Origin: Chelativorans sp. AA-79
Lineage (GTDB): Bacteria; Pseudomonadota; Alphaproteobacteria; Rhizobiales; Rhizobiaceae
Length of the DNA stretch: 64,000 nucleotides
Reading direction: 5' to 3'
NCBI RefSeq assembly: GCF_029457495.1
Contig: NZ_CP120361.1
Span: forward strand, 1,814,001-1,878,000
Part shown: in pieces, positions 1-8,925 of the stretch
How the letters are laid out: the number at the start of each line of letters is the position of its first letter
Position numbering within the stretch: position 1 is the first letter of the stretch
Position numbers and translations under genes: made by a program
The notes under the pieces: model-generated
Database searches by the model: none
What the model was told of the DNA's origin: nothing
The model's input: the letters and a program-made list of their open reading frames with translations, nothing else

Positions 1-2
1 TT

Positions 3-101
3 GAAAGCTCCATCTGGGCTCACCGGAAGGGGCTGAATTACGAGGGTCGGAAGGACCAGTATACGCTGGCCTACAAGATCACGTCGGACGCGGGCGAGTA
101 A
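3..101 (+). CDS. C-terminal end of a probable peptide-type ABC substrate-binding protein (partial)
   Basis: Only the last 32 codons lie inside the window. They read ...IWAHRKGLNYEGRKDQY and end DAGE-stop. A short aromatic/basic tail just upstream of DppB- and DppC-type permeases is what the end of a family-5 periplasmic binding protein looks like, and this is the usual gene order of Opp/Dpp operons. The identification rests mainly on context, because the diagnostic N-terminal part is outside the window. Confidence 0.6.
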   Translation, partial: ESSIWAHRKGLNYEGRKDQYTLAYKITSDAGE

Positions 102-174
102 GCCCGCTCCGATCCGGCAGTCTCGAGTTCCGGTTTGTGGCGGGCCGGCGCGGCCCATCTCAGGACACGTTCCG

Positions 175-1152
175 ATGACCCTTTTCATTACGCAGCGCAT
201 GCTGCAGAGCATCGCCGTGCTCTTGGCCGTGTCGGTCGCCGTCTTCCTGGCCGTCTATGCGGTCGGCAACCCGGTCGATCTGCTGATCAGCCCGGAAGCG
301 ACGCAGCTCGAACGGGAACAGATGATCGCGCGCCTCGGGCTGGACCGTCCCATCTGGGCGCAGTATCTGACTTTTCTGGGTAATGCGCTCAATGGCGATC
401 TCGGCACCTCCTTCGTGCATGGTCAACCGGCGCTGAGCCTCATCCTCTCCCGGATGCCGGCCACATTCGAGCTCGTCGTCTGCGCTCTGGCTCTGGCCAG
501 CATCGTCGGCATTCCGATCGGCCTCTGGGTCGGACTAAACGATGGTAGCATCGCTTCCCGCATGGTGATGACCGGCTCAATTCTCGGCTATTCGATCCCG
601 AGTTTCTGGAAGGGTATGGTGCTTATCCTCCTGCTCGCGGTCTGGCTGAACTGGTTACCTGCTTCCGGGCGGGGCGAGACGGTGGAGGTTCTCGGTGTCC
701 CGTTCAGTTTCCTGACGCTTGACGGCCTGAGGCATATGGCAATGCCGGTCGTCAATCTCGCCATTCCGAACATAGCGCTGCTGATCCGGCTCACTGCGGC
801 CGGTGCCTCCGAAGCCGTTCATCAGGACTATGTGAAGTTCGCCCGCGCCAAGGGTGTCCGTCGCCAGACGATCGTCCGCCGTCACATCCTGCGCAACATT
901 CTGATCCCCATCGTTACGGTGCTCGGTGTCGAGTTCGGTTCCCTCATCGCCTTCTCCACGATCACCGAGACGGTGTTTGCCTGGCCCGGCATGGGAAAGC
1001 TGCTGATCACATCGATCTACCAGCTCGACCGACCCGTGGTGGTCGCCTACGTGATGGTTGTCACCTTCATCTTCGTCACGGTGAACCTGCTCGTCGATTT
1101 CGCCTATGCCGTCCTTGATCCGCGCGTCAAATTGGTGGAGCGCATGTCATGA
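175..1152 (+). CDS. ABC transporter permease, DppB/OppB type
   Basis: Inner-membrane permease of a peptide/nickel-class ABC importer, 325 aa, a normal length. The N-terminus is the family pattern: a short cytoplasmic start (ITQRMLQS), one membrane helix, then a periplasmic segment with LGLDRPIWAQYLTFLGNALNGDLG, split here as LGLDRPIW and NGDLGTS. The cytoplasmic EAA loop that docks on the ATPase is visible as KFARAKGVRRQTIVRRHILRN-like sequence (KFARAKGVRR). Five further hydrophobic segments follow. Its stop overlaps the next permease start by 4 bp (ATGA), so the two are probably translationally coupled. Confidence 0.93.
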   Translation: MTLFITQRMLQSIAVLLAVSVAVFLAVYAVGNPVDLLISPEATQLEREQMIARLGLDRPIWAQYLTFLGNALNGDLGTSFVHGQPALSLILSRMPATFELVVCALALASIVGIPIGLWVGLNDGSIASRMVMTGSILGYSIPSFWKGMVLILLLAVWLNWLPASGRGETVEVLGVPFSFLTLDGLRHMAMPVVNLAIPNIALLIRLTAAGASEAVHQDYVKFARAKGVRRQTIVRRHILRNILIPIVTVLGVEFGSLIAFSTITETVFAWPGMGKLLITSIYQLDRPVVVAYVMVVTFIFVTVNLLVDFAYAVLDPRVKLVERMS

Positions 1153-2066
1153 CGCAATCTTCTTCCGTTGTTCCGGCGCGTCGGCCACCGATCACCGATA
1201 CGCCATCTCGCCGCGCCATGCTGCGCAAGGTGAAGCGCCGGCCCAGCATCCGGGGCTCGATGATCGCGCTGCTGGTCATCGTGGCGATCGGGTTTCTGTT
1301 GCCCTACCTTGCGCCGCAGAATCCTTATGACCTGACCGCCTTCAGTGTCATGGACAACCGCCTGCCGCCGGGCTCGGAGAGTTTCGACGGCACCGTCTTC
1401 CTGCTGGGAACGGACCAGCAGGGGCGCGATATGGTCTCCGCGATCTTCTATGGCATGCGGGTGAGCTTGATGGTGGGGCTGATCTCCACCGCGATCGCGC
1501 TGGTCATCGGTATCTGTGTCGGGCTCGTCGCGGCAGTGCTGGGCGGCCGGATCGAGGCGCTGCTGATGCGGCTCGTGGACTTCATCCTGGGTTTCCCGAC
1601 CATCCTCGTTGCGCTCGTGCTGTTGGCGATGATGGGGCGGGGCGTGGACAAGGTCATCATCGCCATCGTGATGGTGCAATGGGCGAACTACGCGCGGATC
1701 ATGCGCTCCGCCGCGCTGTCCGAACGCGAAAAGGAATATGTCGAGGCGGCTTTCAGCCTTGGCTATACGAAAGCGCGAGTGATGTTCCGCCACATCATGC
1801 CCAACAGCCTGAACGCTGTTCTCGTGGTCGCCACCGTGCAGATCGCGTCTGCCATAACGCTGGAGGCGACGCTCTCCTTCCTTGGGGTGGGGGTGCCGGT
1901 GACCGAGCCCTCGCTCGGATTGCTGGTGGCCAGCGGCTTCGACTATCTGATGAGCGGAGATTACTGGATCAGCTTCTATCCCGGCGTCGCGCTGGTCATC
2001 CTCATCTTTTCTCTCAATCTCGTCGGCGACCGTCTCCGCACGGCGCTCGATCCGAAACGCTCATGA
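1149..2066 (+). CDS. ABC transporter permease, DppC/OppC type
   Basis: Second inner-membrane permease of the same importer, 305 aa. It has the longer hydrophilic N-terminus of the DppC class, a first membrane helix (IALLVIVAIGFLLPYLAP), and the typical periplasmic LGTDQQGRDMVS motif. The EAA loop reads YVEAAFSLGYTKARVMFRH. The start ATG overlaps the upstream stop, and the next gene again starts inside this gene's stop, giving a tightly coupled permease-permease-ATPase unit. Substrate cannot be read from the permeases; peptide or a peptide-like compound is inferred from the downstream peptidase. Confidence 0.93.
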   Translation: MTQSSSVVPARRPPITDTPSRRAMLRKVKRRPSIRGSMIALLVIVAIGFLLPYLAPQNPYDLTAFSVMDNRLPPGSESFDGTVFLLGTDQQGRDMVSAIFYGMRVSLMVGLISTAIALVIGICVGLVAAVLGGRIEALLMRLVDFILGFPTILVALVLLAMMGRGVDKVIIAIVMVQWANYARIMRSAALSEREKEYVEAAFSLGYTKARVMFRHIMPNSLNAVLVVATVQIASAITLEATLSFLGVGVPVTEPSLGLLVASGFDYLMSGDYWISFYPGVALVILIFSLNLVGDRLRTALDPKRS

Positions 2067-3061
2067 CACGTCAACGGACAACATCGCCGGTGCTCGAAGT
2101 CCGCGGGCTGCAAACCGTCTTTCACGACGTCGAGGGTGCATGGCCCGCCATCAATTCGCTCGATCTGACCGTTCACGAAGGGGAGATTCTCGGCCTGGTG
2201 GGAGAATCCGGGTCGGGGAAATCGGTGACGGGGTTTTCCATTCTCGGGCTGATCGATCCGCCGGGGGAGATCACCCGGGGAGAGGTTTGCTTCAAGGGCC
2301 GCGATCTTCGCCGGATCGATGCGGAATCTCTGCGACAGATCCGGGGCTCGTCCCTCGCGATGATCTTCCAGGATCCACTTACGACCTTGAACCCGGTGCT
2401 GACGATCGGACAGCAGATGGCCGAGGCCATCACCGAACATGAAAAGGTCGAAGCGGCCGAAGTGCGCCGCCGCTGCATCGACGGTCTGAACAAGGTGGGC
2501 ATCACGTCGCCGGAAAAGCGCGTGGATCAATATCCGCATGAGCTCTCGGGTGGAATGCGGCAACGCGTGGCGATCGCGATCGCGCTTCTCAACAGCCCGG
2601 ACCTGATCATCGCGGACGAACCGACCACGGCGCTCGACGTTACGATCCAAGGCCAGATCATCGCCGAGGTACAGCGCTTGCAGCAGGAGAGCGGCGCCGC
2701 GCTCATATGGATTTCGCATGATCTTGGCGTGGTGGCCGAACTAGCCGACCGCATCGCCGTGATGTATGCGGGTGATATCGTGGAAATGGGGTCCACCGAC
2801 GACGTCCTCGATCGTCCGCGCCATCCATATACGCGCGGACTGCTTGATTCCGTTCCAGGCGACGTCCCGGCAGGGGAACCGTTGCGCCAGATCGAGGGTG
2901 CGGCGCCGCCGCTCTTCGCCCGACCGGCGGGTTGCGGCTTTGCTCCCAGATGCGACCATGCCACTGAACTTTGCCGCCGCGAGGAGCCGCTGCCTGCGTT
3001 TGACGAAAAAGGGCGAAGCTGGCGCTGCCACCATCCGCTCTCCGTCGAGGAGACCGTGTGA
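2063..3061 (+). CDS. ABC transporter ATP-binding protein, DppD/OppD type
   Basis: ATPase subunit, 332 aa. Walker A GESGSGKS lies at about residues 47-54; the signature is [12 protein letters not shown], Walker B is [12 protein letters not shown], and the H-loop is WISHDLGVV. The C-terminal extension with GCGFAPRCDHA is the oligopeptide-transporter cap that can hold an iron-sulfur cluster in some members. The open frame runs far upstream through the permease gene, but the start chosen here (ATG overlapping the permease stop as ATGA) fits the family length and the coupling seen in the rest of the operon. Confidence 0.93.
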   Translation: MTRQRTTSPVLEVRGLQTVFHDVEGAWPAINSLDLTVHEGEILGLVGESGSGKSVTGFSILGLIDPPGEITRGEVCFKGRDLRRIDAESLRQIRGSSLAMIFQDPLTTLNPVLTIGQQMAEAITEHEKVEAAEVRRRCIDGLNKVGITSPEKRVDQYPHELSGGMRQRVAIAIALLNSPDLIIADEPTTALDVTIQGQIIAEVQRLQQESGAALIWISHDLGVVAELADRIAVMYAGDIVEMGSTDDVLDRPRHPYTRGLLDSVPGDVPAGEPLRQIEGAAPPLFARPAGCGFAPRCDHATELCRREEPLPAFDEKGRSWRCHHPLSVEETV

Positions 3062-4083
3062 TGCTGATGGCCGCCGATATCCCCGGTGAAGCAGAGGTCA
3101 CGCCCGTACTGGAGCTGCGCGGGCTGGGTCGGGAATTCACCCGCAGGCCGGTCTTGGCCGAGCGCTTTCTCAGCCTCTTTGGACGCAAGCCGGAGATTCC
3201 GGTCCTGAAGGCGGTCAGGTCGGTAAATCTTGCCGTGCAAGAGGGCGAGGTGCTTGGCCTCGTCGGCGAGTCCGGCTGCGGCAAATCCACGCTTGGCCGG
3301 ATGATCGCCGGGATCACGCCCCCGTCCCACGGCGAGATTGTCTACAAGGGCGAGCTTGTCTCGGATCTTTCTCGCGAGGCGCTGAAGGAGTTCACGCTTG
3401 GGGTGCAGATGATCTTTCAGGATCCTTATGCCTCCCTCAACCCGCGCCAGAAGGTGGGGGATATTCTTGCCGAACCGCTGCGCGTCCACAGGATGGCGAC
3501 GAGCAAGGAAATACGAAGCCGCGTGGACGACACGCTTCGCGAGGTTGGGCTGGATGCCGCTTACCGCAGCCGCTACCCCCACCAGTTCTCCGGAGGGCAG
3601 CGGCAGCGCATAGACATTGCCCGCGCCCTCATCGTGGAGCCGCAATTCCTCGTTTGCGACGAACCGATCGCAGCGCTCGACGTGTCGATCCAGGCACAGG
3701 TGATCAACCTCTTCCTCAAGCTGAGGGAAAGCCGCAAGCTCACCTATCTTTTCATCAGTCACGATCTGTCGGTGGTGCGCCACATCGCTGATCGCGTGGC
3801 GATCATGTATCTGGGTGAGATCGTGGAACTGGCCCCGACGAAGGAGTTGTTCGCCGATCCGGCACATCCCTATACGCGCACACTTCTCGAAAATATTCCA
3901 TCGGTCAAGAACCGGAGGCGCAAGTTCGCGGCAGTCAAAGGGGAGATTCCGTCGCCGCTCAACCCGCCCTCGGGCTGTGCCTTCCACCCACGTTGCTCCT
4001 TCGCGACGGACCGCTGCCGGGCCGAAGCCCCAACGGGCCGTCAGATCTCACCCGGACGCACCGTTTCCTGCCATCTTTTCTAG
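3061..4083 (+). CDS. ABC transporter ATP-binding protein, DppF/OppF type
   Basis: Second ATPase of the importer, 340 aa. It has Walker [10 protein letters not shown], signature [15 protein letters not shown], Walker B FLVCDEPIAALD, H-loop FISHDLSVVRH, and the C-terminal cap GCAFHPRCSFATDRC. The ATG overlaps the previous stop by one base (TGATG). A GTG one codon upstream and an ATG two codons downstream are alternative starts. Together with the preceding genes this completes a five-component Opp/Dpp-type system whose binding-protein end is at the window edge. Confidence 0.93.
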   Translation: MLMAADIPGEAEVTPVLELRGLGREFTRRPVLAERFLSLFGRKPEIPVLKAVRSVNLAVQEGEVLGLVGESGCGKSTLGRMIAGITPPSHGEIVYKGELVSDLSREALKEFTLGVQMIFQDPYASLNPRQKVGDILAEPLRVHRMATSKEIRSRVDDTLREVGLDAAYRSRYPHQFSGGQRQRIDIARALIVEPQFLVCDEPIAALDVSIQAQVINLFLKLRESRKLTYLFISHDLSVVRHIADRVAIMYLGEIVELAPTKELFADPAHPYTRTLLENIPSVKNRRRKFAAVKGEIPSPLNPPSGCAFHPRCSFATDRCRAEAPTGRQISPGRTVSCHLF

Positions 4084-4097
4084 AATATGAGGCTTGA

Positions 4098-4973
4098 ATG
4101 ATCCTTCAAACACTCCTCGAGCGCGAGGGAAAAAATGCGATTCCATATCGTTTCCACGGACAGCCGGGCAAGACAATCACGCTGAATTGCTACACTTCCG
4201 CCGGCTACAAGCCCGGCAACGACGTGGTGTTCGTTCAGCACGGAATGATGCGCAACGGCGACGACTACCGGGACTTCTGGATCCGGGCCGCCGATCAGCA
4301 CGATCTGCTGATCGTCGCACCCACCTTCTCCAGAGCCGATTTCCCGGAGGCAGAGAACTATAACAATGGCATCGTCCTGGATACCGAGGGGAATGTGACT
4401 GCGCGGGACAGCTGGATCTACCACGTCCCCGCTCGCGTTGTCGCCGATCTGGTGGCCGCGGGTGTCATGGAAGAGGGCCGAGCCCGCATCTACGGTCATT
4501 CCGCCGGCGGGCAGTTCCTGCACCGGATGGTTTCTCTTGTCGGCGTTGGGCCTTTCAAGTCGGTGATCGCTGCGAATGCGGGCTGGTATTCCCTGCCGAC
4601 GCTCGACACGGATTTCCCGGCCGGTCTTGCCGGGATCGGCCTGGGCGAGGCGGATCTGCGCGAGTTGCTGGGAGCCGAACTGTGGATCATGGCGGGGCAG
4701 ATGGATTGCGAAGCGAATGCCGACAACCTGCCGTCCCAGCCGGAGGCCCTGGAGCAGGGGACGGGCCGTCTGCACCGCGCCCGCAACTACATGGCGAATG
4801 GGAAAGCCGCTGCAGAGGCCCTTGGCTGCGCGTTCGGCTGGCGGCTTACCGAGGTTCCGGGTGTGGCGCATGACGGGTGCGCGATGTCCCAGGCGGCGGC
4901 CGGTGTGTGGTTCGAAGGCGGGCTGCCTTCCGCCGAAGTGCTGGGAGCGGGAGCGGGCGCCGTGAACGCTTGA
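4098..4973 (+). CDS. Alpha/beta-hydrolase, probable esterase or depolymerase
   Basis: A 291-aa protein without a signal peptide. The nucleophile elbow GHSAGG is in YGHSAGGQFLHRM, preceded by an FVQHGMMRNGDDYRDFW segment that resembles the oxyanion-hole strand of plant-type and PHB-depolymerase-like hydrolases. A late VAHDGCAM segment supplies a candidate catalytic His. It sits 14 bp after the importer ATPase and before an M20 peptidase, so it probably hydrolyses an ester or amide in the imported compound. The exact substrate is unknown. Confidence 0.75.
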   Translation: MILQTLLEREGKNAIPYRFHGQPGKTITLNCYTSAGYKPGNDVVFVQHGMMRNGDDYRDFWIRAADQHDLLIVAPTFSRADFPEAENYNNGIVLDTEGNVTARDSWIYHVPARVVADLVAAGVMEEGRARIYGHSAGGQFLHRMVSLVGVGPFKSVIAANAGWYSLPTLDTDFPAGLAGIGLGEADLRELLGAELWIMAGQMDCEANADNLPSQPEALEQGTGRLHRARNYMANGKAAAEALGCAFGWRLTEVPGVAHDGCAMSQAAAGVWFEGGLPSAEVLGAGAGAVNA

Positions 4974-5060
4974 CCATCGGCGGGCCTCGGCCTCAGCTTC
5001 CATTCTGCAGCCAATTCCCGCGTATCTGCCGTTCTCCCTGACTGATATTGGAAAGATCAA

Positions 5061-6275
5061 ATGACCTACGATGTCGCCAGCATCATCGCTTCCGACGCCT
5101 TCAAGAAAGCGCAGTTCATCCTGCGCGAGCAGCACGACCTCCTGGTGGAGCAGATCATCGAGCTGACGGAAATTCCCGCACCGCCTTTCAAGGAGGAACG
5201 TCGCGCGAGAGCCTATGAGCAAAAATTCCATGATCTCGGTCTGGAAGACGTCGGGCGTGACGACATCGGCAACGTTCTGGGCGTGCGCCGGGGCCGTGGC
5301 AACGGCCAGATGATCGCCGTGGCCGCACATCTCGACACCGTCTTCCCGGAGGGCACCGATTGCTCGGTGCGCCGCGAGGGCACCAAGCTCTTCGCGCCCG
5401 GCGTGGGAGATGATACGCGGGGGCTGGCCGTCCTGCTCGCCTTCATCCGCGCCCTCGATGGGGCAGGCATCGAAACGGAGCAGGACCTGCTCTTCGTCGG
5501 GGATGTCGGCGAGGAGGGGAAGGGTGACCTGCGCGGCGTGCGCCATCTCTTCACGGAAGGGAAATATCGTCACCAGATCGCCGGCTTCTTCACCGTGGAC
5601 GGGCTCGAACTGGAGAAGGTCACCACGACCGCCGTCGGATCCTACCGCTATCGCGTGGCATTCCGTGGGCCAGGCGGACATTCGCTGGCGGCATTCGGCA
5701 CGGTGAATCCCGCCTATGCGCTCGGTACGCTCCTGGAGGGCATGTCTCGCTTCGAAGTTCCCGAAGAGCCGCGCACGACCTATTGTGCTTCTACCTTCGG
5801 CGGCGGCACCTCCGTCAATGCAATTCCAGAGGAAGTCTGGGCCGAGATCGACCTTCGCTCGGAAAAGCAGGAGGAGTTGGATCGGATCGACGCCCAGCTG
5901 CACGAGCAGATCGAACGGGCTGTCGCAAAGGAAAACGAGCGCGCCGACACCTCCAACGGGCCGATCACCGCTGACGTGAAGCGGATCGGCGACCGCCCGG
6001 CAGGCGGTACACCGCACGACACCCGCATCGTCCAGGCAGCCTTCGCGGCTTTGCCCGCCTTCGGCTTCGAGCCCACGACGGGGTCGAGTTCCACCGACGC
6101 GAATATCCCGATGAGCCTCGGCGTGCCGGCGATCCGACTCGGATCCGGCGGAACCGGCGGGCGGGCCCATTCCGTGGATGAATGGATCGATGTGGAACCG
6201 GAGGAATCGCTGCGTGGCCTCTATGCTGGCCTGGCAACCATTCTTGGCACGGCGGGGATGGCGCAGGACGCCTGA
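5061..6275 (+). CDS. M20-family metallopeptidase (peptidase T / carboxypeptidase-like)
   Basis: Cytosolic zinc exopeptidase, 404 aa. The metal-binding pattern is complete: AHLDTVFPEG (first His and flanking Asp), GVGDDTRG (bridging Asp), GEEGKGD (catalytic and ligand Glu), FTVDGLELE (Asp ligand), and the late GGRAHSVDEWID (last His). The dimerisation domain begins around the GPGGHS segment. It sits downstream of a peptide-class importer and a hydrolase, with 87 bp between it and the hydrolase, so it most likely trims the imported peptide or N-acyl amino acid in the cytoplasm. Confidence 0.9.
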   Translation: MTYDVASIIASDAFKKAQFILREQHDLLVEQIIELTEIPAPPFKEERRARAYEQKFHDLGLEDVGRDDIGNVLGVRRGRGNGQMIAVAAHLDTVFPEGTDCSVRREGTKLFAPGVGDDTRGLAVLLAFIRALDGAGIETEQDLLFVGDVGEEGKGDLRGVRHLFTEGKYRHQIAGFFTVDGLELEKVTTTAVGSYRYRVAFRGPGGHSLAAFGTVNPAYALGTLLEGMSRFEVPEEPRTTYCASTFGGGTSVNAIPEEVWAEIDLRSEKQEELDRIDAQLHEQIERAVAKENERADTSNGPITADVKRIGDRPAGGTPHDTRIVQAAFAALPAFGFEPTTGSSSTDANIPMSLGVPAIRLGSGGTGGRAHSVDEWIDVEPEESLRGLYAGLATILGTAGMAQDA

Positions 6276-6348
6276 TCCTGGCGCGCGCTTGGGTTCGGCG
6301 GTCTATGGCTGAATTGGGACCACGCGGGATTGAGGCGCCGCAGGTGCT

Positions 6349-7074
6349 TCACCTTCCGCCCATGGCCGCCTTCACCGCTGCGACCGTGTTCTTGTCCGTC
6401 GCCCGGCGAGAGGCCGCATCGAAGCCCAGTTCCAGGATCTTTTCCCCCGCTGGGCCTCGGGCCAGCCCGCCCGAGGCGTGCAGTTCGCGTACGCCGAGTC
6501 GCGCGATCAGTTCCGCAGCGTTCTCCGCCTTCACGCCTCCGCCGGGCATGATCGAGATCCTGTTCCCCGCAAGCGCGACAATGCGCTCGAGCTGATCCAG
6601 GCCTTGCAGCACCGTGGGCGCGCCGCCGGAGGTCAGGATGCGCTCGAAGCCGAGTTCTACGGCAATTTCAATGGCATCGGCGAAACTTGGAACCAGATCG
6701 AATGCCCGGTGCAGCGTCGTGCCCAGCCCCTGCGCATGCATACAAAGCCGCCTCAGAACGGCTGCATCGAGCCGCCCGTCAGGCAGGCTGGCGCCCAGCA
6801 CCACCCCGCTGAGACCGCAATGGCGGGCATGGTCGATGTCGGCCAGCATGATTTCGATCTCGGTTTCCGCGAAGACGAAGTCGCCGCTGCGCGGGCGGAT
6901 CATCGCATAGACCGGCACGGGACTTCCTGCCGCAGCGGCCATCAGGCCGGGGCTCGGAGTCAAGCCGCCGACCGTGAGCGCCGCACACAACTCGATCCGG
7001 TTCGCGCCGCCCGCAATGGCCGCATGGAGGCCGGGCGCGTCGTCGACACAGACTTCAAGAAGCCGCTCGTCCAT
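6349..7074 (-). CDS. cutC: CutC-family protein
   Basis: A 241-aa TIM-barrel protein. All family landmarks are present: LEVCVDD at the N-terminus, ANRIELC, GGLTPSPGL, MIRPRSGDF, LHRAFDLV, ILTSGG, IMPGGGV and ELHASG. The start is the ATG before DERLLEVC; the open frame continues upstream into the kinase gene but without similarity. It is the last gene of a leftward SBP-permease-permease-ROK kinase-CutC unit. The name comes from an E. coli copper phenotype later attributed to the small RNA MicL encoded within cutC, so a copper role should not be assumed. The kinase and importer context points to sugar or amino-sugar metabolism. Confidence 0.9.
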   Translation of the reverse strand: MDERLLEVCVDDAPGLHAAIAGGANRIELCAALTVGGLTPSPGLMAAAAGSPVPVYAMIRPRSGDFVFAETEIEIMLADIDHARHCGLSGVVLGASLPDGRLDAAVLRRLCMHAQGLGTTLHRAFDLVPSFADAIEIAVELGFERILTSGGAPTVLQGLDQLERIVALAGNRISIMPGGGVKAENAAELIARLGVRELHASGGLARGPAGEKILELGFDAASRRATDKNTVAAVKAAMGGR

Positions 7075-7087
7075 ATGAGGTTCCTGT

Positions 7088-8056
7088 TCATTGCTGGGAC
7101 GCGAGCACCGAGACCCCCACGAGCCCGCCGTCGGTGATATGGCGCCCGGGCAGGACCAACTGCTCGGTGTAAGCGTTGAGCGTGCGCTTGCGCACGGCGC
7201 GGTCCAGCGCATCGATCAGCGCCGGGCGCGTCGCAAGTCCGCCGCCGACTGGGACCATGGATGCTCCGGTGATGTTGATGGCATAAGCGAGTGGCTCGCT
7301 GAGAAGCTCGAGATAGACGCAGACGGTCCTGCCGGCCACGGGGTCGCCCACCTCCCACGCGTCAAGAATATCGTGGCTGGAGCGGCGATGTCCGGTCAAA
7401 TGCCGATGCAGCCGCTCGATGCCGCGTGCCCCGCCGATCGTGTCGGTACAGCCGCTTTGCCCGCAACCGCAGGCAAAGCGCGGCACGACGATCTGCTCGC
7501 CCGAGCCGGGGAGGGTGACGCTGGTCTGCACGATGGAACCATGCCCCCATTCGGCGGTCACTCCGCCTGCCCCCTGCACCAGCCTGCCGCCCGCAACGAG
7601 ACCTCCACCCACTCCGGTCCCTAGGATGATGCACATGACGACCTCATGGCCGCGTCCGACCCCGATATTGGCTTCGGCCAGCGCAAAGCTGTCGGCGTCG
7701 TTGGCAATCAGGACCTTGCGTCCCAGATAGCTCGACAACTCGGTAATCAGGTCGTGGTGCATGAAGCAGGGAATATTGGCAGCCGTGACCCGCCCGGTCC
7801 GCGTATCGAACAGGCCTGCGATGGAAATGGCAAGCGGCAGCGGCCGGCTCTCCGGTCCATGCCGTTCGAGGAGCCCGGCCAGGGCGTCCATGAAGCCCTG
7901 CCACGAGGCGACCGGCGTGGGGACATGTTCCTCGACCGAAACATCTCCCGGCCCGTAAGCCCGGCCGAACTTGATGAACGAACCGCCGATATCGGCGCAA
8001 TATGCGACGGGTTCGGCTTGAGATGCGACCCGCGCCCCGGTTGCTTGCGAAATCAT
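7088..8056 (-). CDS. ROK-family sugar kinase
   Basis: A 322-aa kinase. The N-terminal phosphate loop is ADIGGSFIKFGRA, the substrate/ATP region has ILGTGVGGGLV, and the zinc motif is CGCGQSGCTD, which fits glucokinase, N-acetylglucosamine kinase and N-acetylmannosamine kinase members. There is no N-terminal helix-turn-helix, so it is an enzyme and not a repressor. The chosen ATG overlaps the upstream permease stop (ATGA). A kinase fused in operon order to a peptide-class importer suggests that the imported compound carries a sugar, for example a muropeptide or amino-sugar conjugate; this is inference. Confidence 0.88.
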   Translation of the reverse strand: MISQATGARVASQAEPVAYCADIGGSFIKFGRAYGPGDVSVEEHVPTPVASWQGFMDALAGLLERHGPESRPLPLAISIAGLFDTRTGRVTAANIPCFMHHDLITELSSYLGRKVLIANDADSFALAEANIGVGRGHEVVMCIILGTGVGGGLVAGGRLVQGAGGVTAEWGHGSIVQTSVTLPGSGEQIVVPRFACGCGQSGCTDTIGGARGIERLHRHLTGHRRSSHDILDAWEVGDPVAGRTVCVYLELLSEPLAYAINITGASMVPVGGGLATRPALIDALDRAVRKRTLNAYTEQLVLPGRHITDGGLVGVSVLASQQ

Positions 8057-8925
8057 TTTCTCGGATCCAGCAGGTCTCGCAAGCCGTCGCCGAGAATGTT
8101 GAATCCGAGCACCGTGATCATGATCGCCAGCCCCGGGAACAGCGACATCCAGATATTGACGCCGAGATAATTGCGTCCCTGGCTCATCATCGCGCCCCAT
8201 TCGGGGATCGGCGGTTGGGCGCCCAGACCGAGAAAGGAGAGGGATGCCGCCGAAAGGATGACGGTTCCCGCGGTGAGCGTGGACTGAACGATGATCGGGC
8301 CAACCGAATTTCGCAGGATATAGTGGACAAGGATGCGCCGGCGGGGAACACCGAGGGCGATCGCTGCTTCGATGAACTCCATATGCTTCAACCCCAGCGT
8401 GACGTTGCGACTCAGGCGCGCATAGACCGGAATAGCAAAGAGCGCGATGGCGATCATCAGATTGAAGAGGCTGGGGCCGAGCACGCTCACGATGAGAATG
8501 GCCAGCACGATGCCGGGAAAGGCGAACAGAACGTCCATGATCCACATGATCGCCTGGTCGACAAGGCGGCCCGACATCCCCGAAACAATCCCCAGAGGCA
8601 CGCCGACCGCGGTCGCGATGCCCACGCTGAGCACCACTTCGAGTAGCGATATCTGTGCACCGTAGATGACGCGGGCGAAAATGTCCCGGCCATTGTCATC
8701 GGTGCCGAACGGGTGCTTCCAGGACGGAGGCTCGAGCGTGTTGGCGAGGTTCTGGGCATAGGGATCGGTTCCGGCGATCCATGGCGCGAAGATCGCCATG
8801 AGAAGGATAAGGCCGACAAGGACGGCGCCGATCACAATATTGGCGTTCTGCCGCGACCAGGCCCAGGCTCGACGCAGGCGGCGGCGATTGCGAGAGGGCG
8901 CTGCTGAGGGAGACGAAGCACTCAC
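8053..8925 (-). CDS. ABC transporter permease, DppC type
   Basis: Inner-membrane permease, 290 aa, starting with GTG that overlaps the preceding stop by one base. After a basic N-terminus comes a first helix (IVIGAVLVGLILLMAIFAPW) and the DppC landmark FGTDDNGRDIFARVIYGA. The EAA loop is FIEAAIALGVPRRRILVHYI. Helices after it end in LGDGLRDLLDPRK, the normal DppC terminus. It partners the DppB-type gene upstream and probably uses the fused double ATPase encoded on the other strand at 14.2-16.0 kb. Confidence 0.93.
   Translation of the reverse strand: MSASSPSAAPSRNRRRLRRAWAWSRQNANIVIGAVLVGLILLMAIFAPWIAGTDPYAQNLANTLEPPSWKHPFGTDDNGRDIFARVIYGAQISLLEVVLSVGIATAVGVPLGIVSGMSGRLVDQAIMWIMDVLFAFPGIVLAILIVSVLGPSLFNLMIAIALFAIPVYARLSRNVTLGLKHMEFIEAAIALGVPRRRILVHYILRNSVGPIIVQSTLTAGTVILSAASLSFLGLGAQPPIPEWGAMMSQGRNYLGVNIWMSLFPGLAIMITVLGFNILGDGLRDLLDPRK

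Noticed and set aside
4080..6170. A 696-codon leftward frame opposite the hydrolase and M20 peptidase genes
   Set aside because: Shadow of two genes with complete catalytic motifs.
6349..7074. Assigning CutC to copper homeostasis
   Set aside because: The original phenotype is attributed to MicL, and nothing in the neighbourhood is copper-related.
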